A stretch of DNA of 64,000 bases from JBBSTY01 sp038235385. GTDB lineage: Bacteria > Actinomycetota > Acidimicrobiia > Acidimicrobiales > Acidimicrobilacustridaceae. Positions 8,509 through 16,538 of the stretch are shown here, one piece after another. Both the position numbers and the translations under genes were made by a program. The notes under the pieces are model-generated. The model had not been told where the DNA came from and ran no database searches. It was given only the letters and a program-made list of their open reading frames with translations. Numbering within the stretch: the stretch's first letter is position 1; the number at the start of each line of letters is the position of its first letter. Location of the stretch: contig JBBSTY010000001.1 in NCBI GenBank assembly GCA_038235385.1, positions 1-64,000 on the forward strand, written 5' to 3'.

Positions 8509-9222
8509 ATGGGATCGCCCCGACTTGCCTCGCTGCGCACGCCACCGGTCGGGTTCGCGCACCGGGGGGCCCGTGCGCATGCGCGCGAGAACACCCTCGA
8601 GGCCTTCCAACTCGCGCTGCGGCTGGGAGCGACCGGTATCGAGAGCGATGTGTGGCTCACCGAGGATCAGCAGCCCGTGTTGGACCACGCCGGCGCCGTG
8701 GGTGGCCGGCTGCGCCGCCGGCCCATCGCCCGAACGCTCGCCGCCGATCTGCCCCCGCACATCCCCCGGCTCGCCGACCTCTACGCGACGTGTGGCGTCG
8801 GGTTCGACCTGTCGCTGGACATCAAGGACCCGGAGGCCATCGCAACGGTCGTCGCCACGGCACGCGATGCCGGGGCCGAGCACCGTCTGTGGGTGTGCCA
8901 CCCCGACTGGCAGCTCGTGGCCAGCTGGCGGTCGCTGTCCCCCGCCGTGAAGCTCGTCGACTCGACCCGGCTCATTCGGATCAAGGAAGGGCCCGAACGG
9001 CGCGCGGCGTCGCTCCGGACGGCAGGCGTCGATGCGCTCAACCTGCACCACAGCGACTGGAGCGGTGGCCTGATCGCGCTGCTCCACCGCTTCGAGCGCT
9101 ACACCCTGGGTTGGGACGCGCAGTTCGACCGGACCCTCGACGCGCTCCTCGACGCAGGCATCGACGGGGTCTTCAGCGACCACACCGACACGATGATGGC
9201 GGCGATCGCTCGGTTCAGCTGA
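8509..9222 (+). CDS. Glycerophosphodiester phosphodiesterase family protein
   Basis: 237 residues, a PI-PLC-like TIM barrel. FAHRGARAHARENTLEAF gives the conserved HRG...ENT and GIESDVWLTEDQQPVLDH the E-x-D metal pair. In most GDPDs the second catalytic His is followed by Asp (HD); here the sequence is DHAG, so the Asp is replaced. The family hydrolyses deacylated phospholipid diesters to glycerol-3-phosphate and an alcohol; no signal peptide is visible, so it is cytosolic. CAGGAT lies eight bases before the ATG, a weak version of the leaderless module. A second, more canonical GDPD is at 59307. Confidence 0.82.
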   Translation: MGSPRLASLRTPPVGFAHRGARAHARENTLEAFQLALRLGATGIESDVWLTEDQQPVLDHAGAVGGRLRRRPIARTLAADLPPHIPRLADLYATCGVGFDLSLDIKDPEAIATVVATARDAGAEHRLWVCHPDWQLVASWRSLSPAVKLVDSTRLIRIKEGPERRAASLRTAGVDALNLHHSDWSGGLIALLHRFERYTLGWDAQFDRTLDALLDAGIDGVFSDHTDTMMAAIARFS

Positions 9223-9237
9223 CGGGGAGCGATGCCA

Positions 9238-9879
9238 TCACAGGCCGCCGAACCGACCCGGCGGCCACACCGTGACGAACGCCCGACCGACGATCAGGTC
9301 CTGATCGACCGGACCGATCCAGCGGCTGTCCTCGGAGTTGGACCGGTTGTCGCCCATGACCCAGACCGTGCCGGCGGGGACGACGCAGGGATCGTCGATC
9401 GTGCACCGGTGGTCCCACGTGACACCGCCCGGACCCGGCAGCGTCACGGTGCCGGGCGGGAGGTAGGGCTCGTCGAGCCGACGGCCGTCGATGAAGACGT
9501 TGCCGTCCGACAGCACCACGGACTCGCCGGGCAGCGCGATGACCCGCTTGATCAGGTCGTTGATCTGTTCGGCTCCCGGAGGGGTCACCAACGACGCAGG
9601 CTTCTCGAACACGACGACGTCTCCGCGGTTGACGTCGTGGAGCTTGTAGCTGAGGCGGTTGACGAGCACCCGATCATCGATCTCGAGCGTGGGCCGCATG
9701 GACTCGGACGGGATGTAGAACGCCTGCACCGCGAACACCCGGACGAGCAGCGCAACCGCGACGGCTCCGGCGACGACCAGGATCCACTCGATCAGCGACC
9801 GGGTCGTCGATCGGACGGGCTCGGACCCCTCGGCACCATCGGGGGGTCCCGACAGCTCGCTCGTGGTGGGACTGGCCAT
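9238..9879 (-). CDS. lepB: Signal peptidase I
   Basis: 213 residues. A cytosolic N-terminal stretch precedes one membrane helix (about 29-51), then the catalytic serine in PSESMRP (Ser60) and the general-base lysine in DLIKRVIALPGE (Lys111), followed by the conserved MGDNRSNSEDSR box. It cleaves signal peptides of Sec and Tat substrates on the outer face of the membrane. The ATG at 9879 fits both the membrane-helix position and normal family length. It lies between pafC and the tat genes, so export functions cluster here. Confidence 0.93.
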   Translation of the reverse strand: MASPTTSELSGPPDGAEGSEPVRSTTRSLIEWILVVAGAVAVALLVRVFAVQAFYIPSESMRPTLEIDDRVLVNRLSYKLHDVNRGDVVVFEKPASLVTPPGAEQINDLIKRVIALPGESVVLSDGNVFIDGRRLDEPYLPPGTVTLPGPGGVTWDHRCTIDDPCVVPAGTVWVMGDNRSNSEDSRWIGPVDQDLIVGRAFVTVWPPGRFGGL

Positions 9880-9917
9880 GGTGGAGCGTGAACCCTTCGT
9901 CGACCCGGTGCCGGCCG

Positions 9918-9923
9918 AGCCTA
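9918..9923 (-). promoter_or_regulatory. Possible -10 element TAGGCT of lepB
   Basis: TAGGCT lies 38 bases before the lepB start, leaving room for a short leader with GAAGGG. I see no clear -35. Confidence 0.3.
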
Positions 9924-9950
9924 ACGCGGTCATCCGTGCGGACGGACCCC

Positions 9951-9971
9951 GGCCGGGGCTCTGCTCCGGCC
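9951..9971 (-). terminator. Hairpin downstream of pafC (no U tract)
   Basis: GGCCGGGGC / GCTCCGGCC, nine pairs including one G-U, loop TCT. It is about 60 bases past the pafC stop and upstream of the lepB -10, so it could end pafBC transcription, although the T run of a classical intrinsic terminator is missing. Confidence 0.4.
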
Positions 9972-10031
9972 ATCGCGTTGTCGCTCCGGACGGGGTCGAG
10001 CGGTCTGGATCCGTGCGACCACCTTCCGGGA

Positions 10032-10985
10032 TCAACCGGATGAGGTGTCGTACCTCGCTCGTATCCGCCCGGCGGCGCGTCCACCGGCACGAGCCAGGTC
10101 GTCGGGACCCGCGACCACCTCGACATCGGGCCCCAGGCGCACCAGGAGCCGCTCGAGCCACGCCACGGCGGTGATGGCCATGGTCACGTCGATCGTCCCG
10201 TCCCCGCGATCGGTGGACGATTCGGTCGGGTACTGGTCGGCCACCCACCTCGCCGCAGGAGCGAGGCGCAGCGTGACCCGCGGGTCCGAAGGGGCCGATC
10301 GGAACACGCCCAGGGTGGGTGCGTCGTCGGGCGGGTCGAAGGTCGCCTCGAGTGCCGTCGCCGAGTGGATCCGGTCCACCCGGAACATGCGATCGCCCCC
10401 GGCGACGTGGCAGTGTGCCGCGAGGTACCAGTTGCCCTGGTCGGCGAAGAGCCGGTGGGGGTCGATCTGGCGCGTCGCCCGCTCGTCACGTCCGTAGGTG
10501 TAGTAGTCGATCTCCACCCGGTGGTGGTCCTCGATGGCTCGCTGGAGCACCACCATGATCCCTTCGGCAGCTTCGCCGAGCTTGACGTCGACGGCGCCAT
10601 CGGGATCGAAGCCGAGCGACGCGGCGATCTTGTCGATGCCCCGCGCCAGCGGGCCGGTGGGGTCGGCCCCGGGGACCGACAGCAGGCTCCGCGCCGAGGC
10701 GACCAGGCTCAGGCCCTGCTCGGAGGTGAGGCGCAGCGGACGATCGAACCACTGGGGCAGGTGGACGTAGACCATGTCGCCATCGACCACCGCGTCGATC
10801 TGCACGTCGGGGGTGTAGGGCGCGACCCCGACGAACGGCAACACGTTGAGATCGGCCAGCAGCGCCTTGCGATCGATCTTGAACCGCGCGCACAACTCGT
10901 CGATGCGGACCCCGCCCTGCGCGGCGACCCACGGGATGATCGAGAGCATCCGGCGCATGCGGTCATCGGTGGTCAGCCGGCTCAT
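10032..10985 (-). CDS. pafC: WYL-domain transcriptional regulator PafC
   Basis: 317 residues. An N-terminal helix-turn-helix (about 10-50, GGVRIDELCARFKIDRKALLADLNVL) is followed by a WYL domain with the literal GNWYLAAH, and a C-terminal WCX-like segment. In mycobacteria PafB and PafC form a heterodimer activating DNA-damage genes independently of LexA/RecA; WYL domains are thought to sense single-stranded DNA. The ATG overlaps the pafB stop by four bases (ATGA). The gene lies two genes after pafA, the standard order. Confidence 0.92.
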   Translation of the reverse strand: MSRLTTDDRMRRMLSIIPWVAAQGGVRIDELCARFKIDRKALLADLNVLPFVGVAPYTPDVQIDAVVDGDMVYVHLPQWFDRPLRLTSEQGLSLVASARSLLSVPGADPTGPLARGIDKIAASLGFDPDGAVDVKLGEAAEGIMVVLQRAIEDHHRVEIDYYTYGRDERATRQIDPHRLFADQGNWYLAAHCHVAGGDRMFRVDRIHSATALEATFDPPDDAPTLGVFRSAPSDPRVTLRLAPAARWVADQYPTESSTDRGDGTIDVTMAITAVAWLERLLVRLGPDVEVVAGPDDLARAGGRAAGRIRARYDTSSG

Positions 10986-11899
10986 GCCCAGTGCTCCAGC
11001 CACTCGCACATCTGATGGCGGAGGTCGGGCGGCGACAGGATCTCGGCGTGGTCGAGGAACGTGAGGACGAACGATCGGAACGCCGGCCAGTTGGTGACCT
11101 CGACCTGGAAAACCATCGCCCCATCGCCTCGCTCCTCGACGACCGCGTCCGGGCCGAGGTGGCCGTGCACCCACGCCGACTGGTCGCCGTCGACGAGCAG
11201 CGTCGCCACGACGGGGTCGCCCTCACCGAACTGCCAGGGTTGCGCGGGGCCGCCGCGGACCTCGGTCTCGGGGCGGTCGAAGGAGCCCGGGTCGCCGAGC
11301 TCGACGTCGCCCTCGATGCGGTCGACCCGGAAGTTGCGCTCCTCGCCCTGCTCGTGGTCGTTGCCCGTGAGGTACCAGCGGCCTCGTTGGAAGTCGAGCC
11401 GGTAGGGGTCGATCGTGCGCAGACGCCCCCGATAGTGCAGGTGGGCCGGCCGCCGTTCGGTGACGGCGGTGAAGAGCGGCCCCAGGTTCGTGTCGCCGGG
11501 CAGGGCGGCGACGGGCGCTCCGTCGACCACGTCGGCGGCCCCTCCTCCCCCGAGCTTCCAGAGCCCCTCGATGCCGTGGGCGGAATCGAGGCGAACCGCC
11601 GTCGCGGCGAGGTGCAGCGCCGCCAGTTCGTCGGGCTCGAAGCCCGGATCGCGCAGGTAGTAGTCGTCCTCGCGGATCCGGTACCCGTCCGCAGGCGGGT
11701 CACTGTGGGTGATCGGCTCCAGCGAGATCGGTACGCCCATCTCGCGGAGGCTCTCCTTGTCACGTTCGAACGCCCGCCGGAACGACGCGTCGCCGTCGGG
11801 GTAGCCCGGGATCCGGCTGCGGATCTCGGCCGCGGTCAGCGGACGTGGCGTCTGGAGGAGCGTCATCGTCAGGTTGAGCAGGCGCTCGAGCTTGTCCAC
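10982..11899 (-). CDS. pafB: WYL-domain transcriptional regulator PafB
   Basis: 305 residues. N-terminal winged helix (MDKLERLLNLTMTLLQTPRPLTAAEIRSRI), then a WYL domain with GRWYLTG and the conserved FRVDRI, then a C-terminal extension. Partner of the overlapping pafC; together they are expected to activate the mycobacterial-type DNA damage response, and no direct part in pupylation is needed despite the name. The GTG start follows TAGGAT by six bases, so pafBC is probably transcribed from its own leaderless promoter rather than only from pafA (gap 44 bases). Confidence 0.92.
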   Translation of the reverse strand: MDKLERLLNLTMTLLQTPRPLTAAEIRSRIPGYPDGDASFRRAFERDKESLREMGVPISLEPITHSDPPADGYRIREDDYYLRDPGFEPDELAALHLAATAVRLDSAHGIEGLWKLGGGGAADVVDGAPVAALPGDTNLGPLFTAVTERRPAHLHYRGRLRTIDPYRLDFQRGRWYLTGNDHEQGEERNFRVDRIEGDVELGDPGSFDRPETEVRGGPAQPWQFGEGDPVVATLLVDGDQSAWVHGHLGPDAVVEERGDGAMVFQVEVTNWPAFRSFVLTFLDHAEILSPPDLRHQMCEWLEHWA

Positions 11900-11905
11900 G
11901 CGGCG

Positions 11906-11911
11906 ATCCTA
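11906..11911 (-). promoter_or_regulatory. -10 element TAGGAT, leaderless start of pafB
   Basis: TAGGAT, 6 bases, GTG at 11899; lies in the 44-base gap after pafA. Confidence 0.6.
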
Positions 11912-11943
11912 CCGGCGCGCTCCTGGCCACCAGCACGGGCCGG

Positions 11944-13302
11944 TCAGAGCGATGCGATGAGCTTCTCGACTCGCTCGTCGCGTGACTTGAACGGGTCCTT
12001 GCACAGCACGGTGCGCTGCGCCTGATCGTTGAGCTTCAGGTGCACCCAGTCGACGGTGTAGTCGCGCTTTCGCTCCTTGGCCCGGCGGATGAACTCGCCT
12101 CGGAGGCGGGCTCGGGTGGTCTGGGGTGGGACATCGACGGCGGTGTCGATGTCGGCGTCGTCGCAGATGCGTTCGACGAGACCCCGGTCCTGCATCTTGT
12201 AGAAGAGGCCGCGTGACCGGTTGATGTCGTGGTACTGGAGATCGATCAGCGAGACCCGGGGATGGTTCAGCGGCAGGTCGTGCTTGGCGCGGTACCCCTC
12301 GATGAGCTTGTACTTGGTGACCCAGTCGCACTCGCGATCGAGTCCGAGCGGGTCCTTCTCGATCTGGGTGAGGCAGTGCTCCCACATCTCGAGCGTCCGT
12401 GTCTCCTGCTCGCTCATGTCGCGGTGCTCGGCGAAGCGCAGCGCGCGGTTGAGGTACTCGCTCTGGATCTCGAGGGCGCTGGCCTCGCGACCGTTGGCCA
12501 GCCGAACCCGGCGCGTGCAGGTGATGTCGTGGCTGATCTCGCGAATCGCCCGGATCGGGTTCTCGAGGGTCATGTCGCGGAGCACGACGTTGGGCTCCTC
12601 GAGCATCCGCAGCAGGATCGACGCCGCGCCGACCTTCAAGAACGTGGCGTACTCGCTCATGTTGGAGTCACCGACGATCACGTGCAGGCGCCGGTACCGC
12701 TCGGCGTCGGCGTGGGGCTCGTCACGGGTGTTGATGATCGGACGGCTCCTGGTGGTGGCCGACGACACGCCCTCCCAGATGTGCTCGGCGCGCTGGCTCA
12801 TGCAGTACATGGCGCCGCGTGCGGTCTGGAGCACCTTGCCGGAACCGGCGTAGATCTGACGGCTGGCCAGGAACGGGATCAACACCTCGGCGTAGTGGCT
12901 GAAGTCGTCGCGACGGCTGGTGAGGTAGTTCTCGTGGCATCCGTAGCTGTTGCCGGCCGAGTCGGTGTTGTTCTTGAACAGGTAGATGACGCCGCGGATC
13001 CCCTCCTCGCGCAGGCGGAGCTCGGCGCTCGCGAGGAGCTGCTCGAGGATCCGCTCGCCGGCCTTGTCGTGCACGACGAGGTCGTAGATGGAGTCGCACT
13101 CCGGCGTGGCGTACTCGGGGTGGGACCCGACGTCGAGGTACAGCCGGGCGCCGTTGGCGAGGAACACGTTGCTGCTGCGTCCCCACGACACGACCCGGCG
13201 GAAGAGGTAACGGGCCACCTCGTCGGGGCTGAGCCGGCGCTGACCCCGCAACGTACAGGTGACGCCGTACTCGTTCTCGAGACCGAAGATGCGACGATCC
13301 AT
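11944..13302 (-). CDS. pafA: Pup-protein ligase PafA
   Basis: 452 residues, exactly the family size. Carboxylate-amine ligase (glutamine-synthetase-like) fold with the nucleotide/metal Glu in GLENEYG (Glu9) and the catalytic Asp in LYLDVGSHPEYATPE (Asp57). It activates the C-terminal glutamate side chain of Pup with ATP and joins it to substrate lysines. Because the Pup here ends in Glu, it should be a direct substrate. Start ATG is six bases after TAGCGT, leaderless. pafA is separated from prcBA by two radical SAM genes. Confidence 0.97.
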   Translation of the reverse strand: MDRRIFGLENEYGVTCTLRGQRRLSPDEVARYLFRRVVSWGRSSNVFLANGARLYLDVGSHPEYATPECDSIYDLVVHDKAGERILEQLLASAELRLREEGIRGVIYLFKNNTDSAGNSYGCHENYLTSRRDDFSHYAEVLIPFLASRQIYAGSGKVLQTARGAMYCMSQRAEHIWEGVSSATTRSRPIINTRDEPHADAERYRRLHVIVGDSNMSEYATFLKVGAASILLRMLEEPNVVLRDMTLENPIRAIREISHDITCTRRVRLANGREASALEIQSEYLNRALRFAEHRDMSEQETRTLEMWEHCLTQIEKDPLGLDRECDWVTKYKLIEGYRAKHDLPLNHPRVSLIDLQYHDINRSRGLFYKMQDRGLVERICDDADIDTAVDVPPQTTRARLRGEFIRRAKERKRDYTVDWVHLKLNDQAQRTVLCKDPFKSRDERVEKLIASL

Positions 13303-13308
13303 GGCCGC

Positions 13309-13314
13309 ACGCTA
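13309..13314 (-). promoter_or_regulatory. -10 element TAGCGT, leaderless start of pafA
   Basis: TAGCGT, 6 bases, ATG at 13302. Lies in the 129-base divergent gap shared with the plus-strand radical SAM gene. Confidence 0.6.
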
Positions 13315-13418
13315 CCGGCGGAACCCGCCGGCGCAGCGCCCCTTCACATCGCGTCGCCCGGATGGGTGACCGGATGACCCGGACCGGGGCACCCCGGGCT
13401 CGCCAGGTCCCGGACCGG

Positions 13419-13424
13419 TACGGT
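13419..13424 (+). promoter_or_regulatory. -10 element TACGGT, leaderless start of radical SAM gene
   Basis: TACGGT, 7 bases, ATG at 13432; no Shine-Dalgarno. Confidence 0.6.
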
Positions 13425-13431
13425 TGTCGCC

Positions 13432-14640
13432 ATGTCGACCCGTCGACGCGAAGCCCTGACCATCGAAGGTCGCGATCGTGATCTCATCCAGTACTTCGCG
13501 ATGTGCGGGGTGTGGGCGCTGAGCACCTACACCGCCTGCGACATCAGGTGCTCCTACTGCGTCACCTACGCCCAGGGTCCGTCCGAGCCGCGGGTGCCCG
13601 TGGACGAGGTCGAGGGCACCCTCGGTCGGGCGCTCGAGGTCGTGCCGACCGCCGGCGTGATCGGTGTCGGCGCCCTGGTCGACGCGTACCCCACGGTCGA
13701 GGCCACCGTCGGCATCACCCGTCGGGCCCTGACCGTGCTGCGCGACGAGCAGCGGCCCACCGTGATCGTCACCAAGGGCACCACCGTCGTCCGCGACGTC
13801 GACATCCTCGTCGACATGGGGTCAGTGGCGGTGCAGGTGTCGCTCTGCACCACCGACGACGAGAGGTTGCGCCGGCTCGAACCCCATGCTCCCCCGTCCG
13901 GGGAGCGTCTCGCTGCAGCCCGGGAGTTGGCGGCAGCGGGGATCGATGTGCGGCTCCTGGTGCAACCATGGATCCCAGACCTCACCGACGTGGCGGCGCT
14001 CGCCGATGCTGCTGGTGGGGTCCCGCTGTGGGTGGCGCCTCTGTCGGTCGACACCCCCGCCGTGGCATCCACCGGGTTGGGGCGCCGCTTCACCCAGACG
14101 GAGATCAACGAACGGTACCTCGACGAGCGGAACCGGTTCGGACCCCGAGCGGGCATCGTGTGGCAGGAACCGCTCTGGCTCACCGAGCACCAGACCACCC
14201 CGTGGGCGGTCCCGGCGCTCCCCCAGGGATCGACGCGAGCTCGAAACGAGGCGGTCGTACGCCGACTCCTCGACGGGCTCCGGGCCGGTGGCGGCCTGCA
14301 GGTGTGGTTCGAGACCTGGTCTCCCCACGTGCGCGGCCACGACGTCCGGTCGGTCTCGACGTGGCCCGGCCACGAGCGGTCGGGCTACTTCCGTGACGTG
14401 CTGTTCGAGTCGGCGGGGGCGCTCGAGGACCGTCGCTACGAGATCCTCGACCTCCAGGCGTCGGGCAACGAGGTCCACGCCCGCATCGAGGTGTCGGGCC
14501 GCCACGTTCGTCCGCTGCTCGGTCGGGCTCCGTCGGGCGAGCTCGTCCGGTTCACCACCGACCACACGTTCCGGTTCGACGGCTTCGGCCTGGCGATCGA
14601 CGTCACCCAGGACGTGGATCTGACCGCGCTCGACCGATGA
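13432..14640 (+). CDS. Radical SAM protein (SPL-like) with a C-terminal SnoaL/NTF2-like segment
   Basis: 402 residues. The radical SAM cluster motif CDIRCSYC (CX3CX2C) lies near residue 37 after a short N-terminus, and the barrel continues to about residue 270 (VIVTKGTTVVRDVDIL, VQVSLCTTDDERLRRLEPHAPP resemble the spore-photoproduct-lyase-like group). The last ~115 residues read like a SnoaL/NTF2 fold: GYFRDVLFESAGAL, YEILDLQASGNEVHARIEVSGRH and a final FDGFGLAIDVTQDVD match the usual order of that fold. Such a fusion would give the radical enzyme a small-molecule-binding pocket. Divergent from pafA and convergent (9-base gap) with another radical SAM gene. Substrate unknown. Confidence 0.75.
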   Translation: MSTRRREALTIEGRDRDLIQYFAMCGVWALSTYTACDIRCSYCVTYAQGPSEPRVPVDEVEGTLGRALEVVPTAGVIGVGALVDAYPTVEATVGITRRALTVLRDEQRPTVIVTKGTTVVRDVDILVDMGSVAVQVSLCTTDDERLRRLEPHAPPSGERLAAARELAAAGIDVRLLVQPWIPDLTDVAALADAAGGVPLWVAPLSVDTPAVASTGLGRRFTQTEINERYLDERNRFGPRAGIVWQEPLWLTEHQTTPWAVPALPQGSTRARNEAVVRRLLDGLRAGGGLQVWFETWSPHVRGHDVRSVSTWPGHERSGYFRDVLFESAGALEDRRYEILDLQASGNEVHARIEVSGRHVRPLLGRAPSGELVRFTTDHTFRFDGFGLAIDVTQDVDLTALDR

Positions 14641-14649
14641 CCTGCCGTC

Positions 14650-15774
14650 TCACTCCGCCCGGACCGGGAGCAGCCGGCGTGTGCGTGGTTCGGCCGGCGG
14701 TGACGGATCCGGATGGGTGGCCAGGATCTCGCGCTGGGCCTCCAGCAGGTCGCGCAACGCATCGGTCCGTTCGGTGTGCAGCGCCTGGAGCAACTCGGGC
14801 CGCCCGCTCCCGATCCCCGTCGTCGCGTCCTCTCGCAGCGCCATGGTGAGGGCGTTGACGGGATCGTGGCAGCAGTCGGCGCAGATCGGCTCTCCCCAGG
14901 TGACGAACGCCGACTTCTGCTCGAGCAGCGACAGGATGGAGCGCTCGCTGACACTGCCGAGCGGGGTGCGCTTCTCCCAGTCCGACGAGCAGAGGTAGTA
15001 GTTCCCGTCGTAGCCGACGAACGGGAACACGAACGGGGCGGCACAGATCGGTCGTGCACCCGCCTCGGCGAACATGGCCTCGGCGATGCGGCGCTCCGGG
15101 TACGTCCGAAACGACATGCCGTCGACGTCGACCGTTCCCGCCCGGTTGAGCAGCGGCGACGGGAAGAAGCGGATGACGCCGAGCTCCCGCCAGAAGCGCT
15201 CGACCTCCGCGATCGCCGCCCCGTCCTGACGATGATCGACGAGGACGATCGTGAGGTCGCAGCGGCCGTCAGCGAGCTCGAGGAAGCGCACCACGTTCTT
15301 GCGCAGGCGATCGAACGGCACCTTGTACACCTCGACGTAGTCGTCGCCGAGCGAGCCGCAGTTGATGAAGATGCCGCGCAACCCGGCATCGAGCAGCGAG
15401 CGTGTGAGCTCCTCGGTGAGCAACGATCCGTTGGAGCACATCTGGGGCTCGAACCCGGCGTCGCTCGCCAGGCGCAGGTAGTTCGCGAGTCGGGGGTTCA
15501 ACGTCGGCTCACCCAACCCGCAGAGCGACATCTGCACCACGGCGCCGCGCCCTTCGGCCATGGCGTCGCGGAACTCCACCGCCCGCCGGAGGACCTGGTC
15601 GAACACCTCGGGGCGCATGGTCCCCTCGTGCGGGGTTCGATCACGTGGACAGAAGTCGCAGCCTGCGTTGCAGCGATTCGAGACCTCGATGTCGAGACAG
15701 AACTCGCTCGCGAGCAACGGGTGCAGGCGACGGTGCTCGCGGTGGAACTCCTCGGCGGTCCAACGGTCGGCCAT
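14650..15774 (-). CDS. Radical SAM / SPASM-domain protein
   Basis: 374 residues. The radical SAM motif CNAGCDFC (CX3CX2C, about residues 34-41) is followed by the GEP-type SAM motif in CGLGEPTLNPRL. The C-terminal SPASM/twitch-like region carries further cysteines (ICAAPF, YYLCSSDWEKR, ICADCCH) for auxiliary Fe-S clusters. SPASM proteins often modify peptides or carry out dehydrogenations; no precursor peptide gene is evident next to it. Start ATG at 15774 has GGAAGGGGGC upstream, a proper Shine-Dalgarno, unlike its neighbours. It directly follows prcA (77-base gap) on the same strand, so it may be cotranscribed with the proteasome genes. Confidence 0.8.
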   Translation of the reverse strand: MADRWTAEEFHREHRRLHPLLASEFCLDIEVSNRCNAGCDFCPRDRTPHEGTMRPEVFDQVLRRAVEFRDAMAEGRGAVVQMSLCGLGEPTLNPRLANYLRLASDAGFEPQMCSNGSLLTEELTRSLLDAGLRGIFINCGSLGDDYVEVYKVPFDRLRKNVVRFLELADGRCDLTIVLVDHRQDGAAIAEVERFWRELGVIRFFPSPLLNRAGTVDVDGMSFRTYPERRIAEAMFAEAGARPICAAPFVFPFVGYDGNYYLCSSDWEKRTPLGSVSERSILSLLEQKSAFVTWGEPICADCCHDPVNALTMALREDATTGIGSGRPELLQALHTERTDALRDLLEAQREILATHPDPSPPAEPRTRRLLPVRAE

Positions 15775-15851
15775 CGGCCAGCCCCCTTCCGGTTCGTGGC
15801 CATTCTTCCCGCTGTCGCCAGAAGGTCAAGCCGTCGAGCCGACAGGACCGC

Positions 15852-16538
15852 TCAGTCGGTCGTTCGCAACAGCTCGGACAGCTCAGCGGGATCGAGTCGT
15901 CGGAACGCCCGACGGGTCGCCGAGCGTTCGAGCACGCCGGCTTCGAGGTCGTCCGCCGTGAGCTCGCGATCTGGCCCCGCCAGAGCGCTCACCACGGCAC
16001 GCAAGGCGGCCCCGAGCGTCAGGTCGGGCGCCGCCGCCTCCTCGAGCCGGATGCGGATGGCGTCGGCCTCGCCGCCCAGCACCGTGAGCCTCTGCTGGTC
16101 CATCACGGTGCCGTCGTAGAGGATGTGGAAGAGGCGGTCCTGGCTGATGTCGGTGCCCACCTCGGCGACGAGGATCTCGACCTCCATGGGCTTCATCTCG
16201 TGGGTGAACACCTGGCCGAGGATCTGGGCGTAGGCGTTGGCCAGGCCGCGAGCGTCGACGTCCTCGCGGCTGTACGAGTAGCCCTTGAGATCGGCGTGGC
16301 GGACCCCGGCGATGCGGAGCTGATCGAACTCGTTGTACTTGCCCACACCGGCGAAGGCGATGCGGTCGTAGATCTCGCTCACCTTGCGCAGCGTGTTGGA
16401 CGGGTTCTCGGCACAGATCACGATGCCGTCGTCGTACACGATCGCCGCGAGGCTCCGCCCGCGGGCGATCCCCTTGCGGGCGTAGTCGGCGCGGTCCTTC
16501 ATCACCTGTTCGGGAGCGACGTAGAACGGCATGCTCAT
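15852..16538 (-). CDS. prcA: 20S proteasome alpha subunit
   Basis: 228 residues. The N-terminus (MSMPFYVAPEQVMKDRADYARKGIARG) matches the actinobacterial alpha subunit with its gating residues and H0 helix. A non-catalytic Ntn-hydrolase fold follows. Alpha rings cap the beta rings and receive substrates from the Arc ATPase. Start overlaps the prcB stop by four bases (ATGA), so equal translation by coupling is likely. The C-terminus ends RTTD without the long acidic tail of mycobacterial PrcA. Confidence 0.96.
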   Translation of the reverse strand: MSMPFYVAPEQVMKDRADYARKGIARGRSLAAIVYDDGIVICAENPSNTLRKVSEIYDRIAFAGVGKYNEFDQLRIAGVRHADLKGYSYSREDVDARGLANAYAQILGQVFTHEMKPMEVEILVAEVGTDISQDRLFHILYDGTVMDQQRLTVLGGEADAIRIRLEEAAAPDLTLGAALRAVVSALAGPDRELTADDLEAGVLERSATRRAFRRLDPAELSELLRTTD

